Source of the DNA: Methanomicrobiales archaeon
GTDB taxonomy: Archaea; Halobacteriota; Methanomicrobia; Methanomicrobiales; Methanospirillaceae
Length of the DNA: 6,860 nt
Direction: 5' to 3'
Assembly (NCBI GenBank): GCA_012520015.1
Contig: JAAYPD010000421.1
Span: forward strand, 1 to 6,860
Part shown: positions 6,667 through 6,860 of the stretch, piece by piece
Position numbering within the stretch: position 1 is the first letter of the stretch
Layout: each line of letters begins with the position of its first letter
Made by a program: the position numbers and the translations under genes
Notes under the pieces: model-generated
What the model was told of the DNA's origin: nothing
The model's input: the letters and a program-made list of their open reading frames with translations, nothing else
Databases searched by the model: none

Positions 6667-6674
6667 GATTATAG
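6667..6674 (-). promoter_or_regulatory. Candidate TATA box of the PEGA gene
   Basis: The minus strand reads CTATAATC. Transcription would begin near 6646, leaving only about 8 nt before the ATG at 6638. That fits the absence of a Shine-Dalgarno sequence there (upstream minus-strand sequence GATCTGTTGATT) and suggests a leaderless or nearly leaderless mRNA. Confidence 0.38.
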
Positions 6675-6709
6675 AAGGTACCATTGTCTTTAAGCTGGAT
6701 CCTGAGATG

Positions 6710-6717
6710 CTTATATT
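6710..6717 (+). promoter_or_regulatory. Candidate TATA box of the rightmost divergent gene
   Basis: The plus strand reads CTTATATT, almost identical to the lysS box CTTATATC. The predicted start is near 6738, giving a leader of about 57 nt before the ATG at 6796. The complementary strand (AATATAAG) could also serve the PEGA gene, with a leader of about 50 nt. The rest of 6639-6795 holds no other recognisable element. Confidence 0.42.
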
Positions 6718-6795
6718 CCAGTGAACAGATAGTTGACTGTAAAGAGACTGGAGTTGCCGGGAAGGACTGCTGTCTGATCTCCTGGTGGGTGGAGA

Positions 6796-6860
6796 ATGGG
6801 GTGCATGAGAGCAGCTTTATTGTGCATGGCGCTTTTGTTTATATTTTTTAGCCTATGCCA
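6796..6860 (+). CDS. N-terminus of an exported protein (partial, runs off right edge)
   Basis: From the ATG at 6796-6798 the frame is open to the edge and reads M-G-C-M-R-A-A-L-L-C-M-A-L-L-F-I-F-F-S-L-C. A second in-frame ATG at 6805 gives a classic signal peptide start (M-R-A-A then a hydrophobic run). An in-frame TGA at 6775-6777 excludes earlier starts. GGTGG at 6784-6788 lies seven bases before the first ATG, and GGAG at 6791-6794 lies ten before the second, so either start is possible. The gene is divergent from the PEGA gene and, like its neighbours, probably secreted or lipid/membrane anchored. Nothing more can be said of the mature protein, which lies outside the window. Confidence 0.6.
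   Translation, partial: MGCMRAALLCMALLFIFFSLC

Noticed and set aside
1..6860. Possible mobile element, CRISPR array, tRNA or defence system.
   Set aside because: No transposase or integrase motifs, no regularly spaced identical repeats, no cloverleaf with a T-loop, and no nuclease or effector domains were seen. The repeats present are diverged protein-domain repeats.

Overview
The window looks like chromosomal DNA of a methanogenic euryarchaeon of the Methanomicrobiales, with a Methanospirillum-like flavour. The reasons are moderate G+C, large secreted proteins built from PKD, SBBP and PEGA modules, archaeal-style TATA boxes, and a T-rich terminator rather than a bacterial hairpin terminator. 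The genus is an inference from style only; no rRNA or other phylogenetic marker except lysS is present.

Layout, left to right. Positions 1-3366 (minus) hold the first 1122 codons of a very large secreted protein whose C-terminus lies beyond the left edge. It has a Sec signal peptide, an N-terminal domain of the FIENxGQ type, exactly seven SBBP blades (a complete beta-propeller) and then at least four PKD domains. Positions 3367-3698 are an AT-rich gap with candidate promoters for that gene, an inverted repeat and the T-rich terminator of lysS. Positions 3699-5216 (minus) encode a complete class II lysyl-tRNA synthetase with every catalytic motif intact. Positions 5217-5342 carry the lysS leader: a TATA box, a dyad at the predicted transcription start and a GGAG ribosome binding site. 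Positions 5343-6638 (minus) encode a 431-residue exported protein with five tandem PEGA domains and a C-terminal membrane helix. Positions 6639-6795 are a divergent promoter region, and 6796-6860 (plus) is the beginning of another exported protein, seen only as its signal peptide.

How the genes relate. Three of the four genes encode exported proteins, and the housekeeping lysS sits between two of them. The three minus-strand genes have gaps of 126 and 332 bases with their own promoter-like signals, so they need not form one operon. The PEGA protein is probably held to the membrane by its C-terminal helix. The PKD/propeller protein is probably displayed on the cell surface or sheath. A direct functional link to LysRS is not indicated. 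No mobile element, CRISPR array, tRNA or defence system is visible. The most interesting points are the strong concentration of N-x-T sequons in the PKD half of the large protein, its spatially paired cysteines, and the dyad at the lysS start site.
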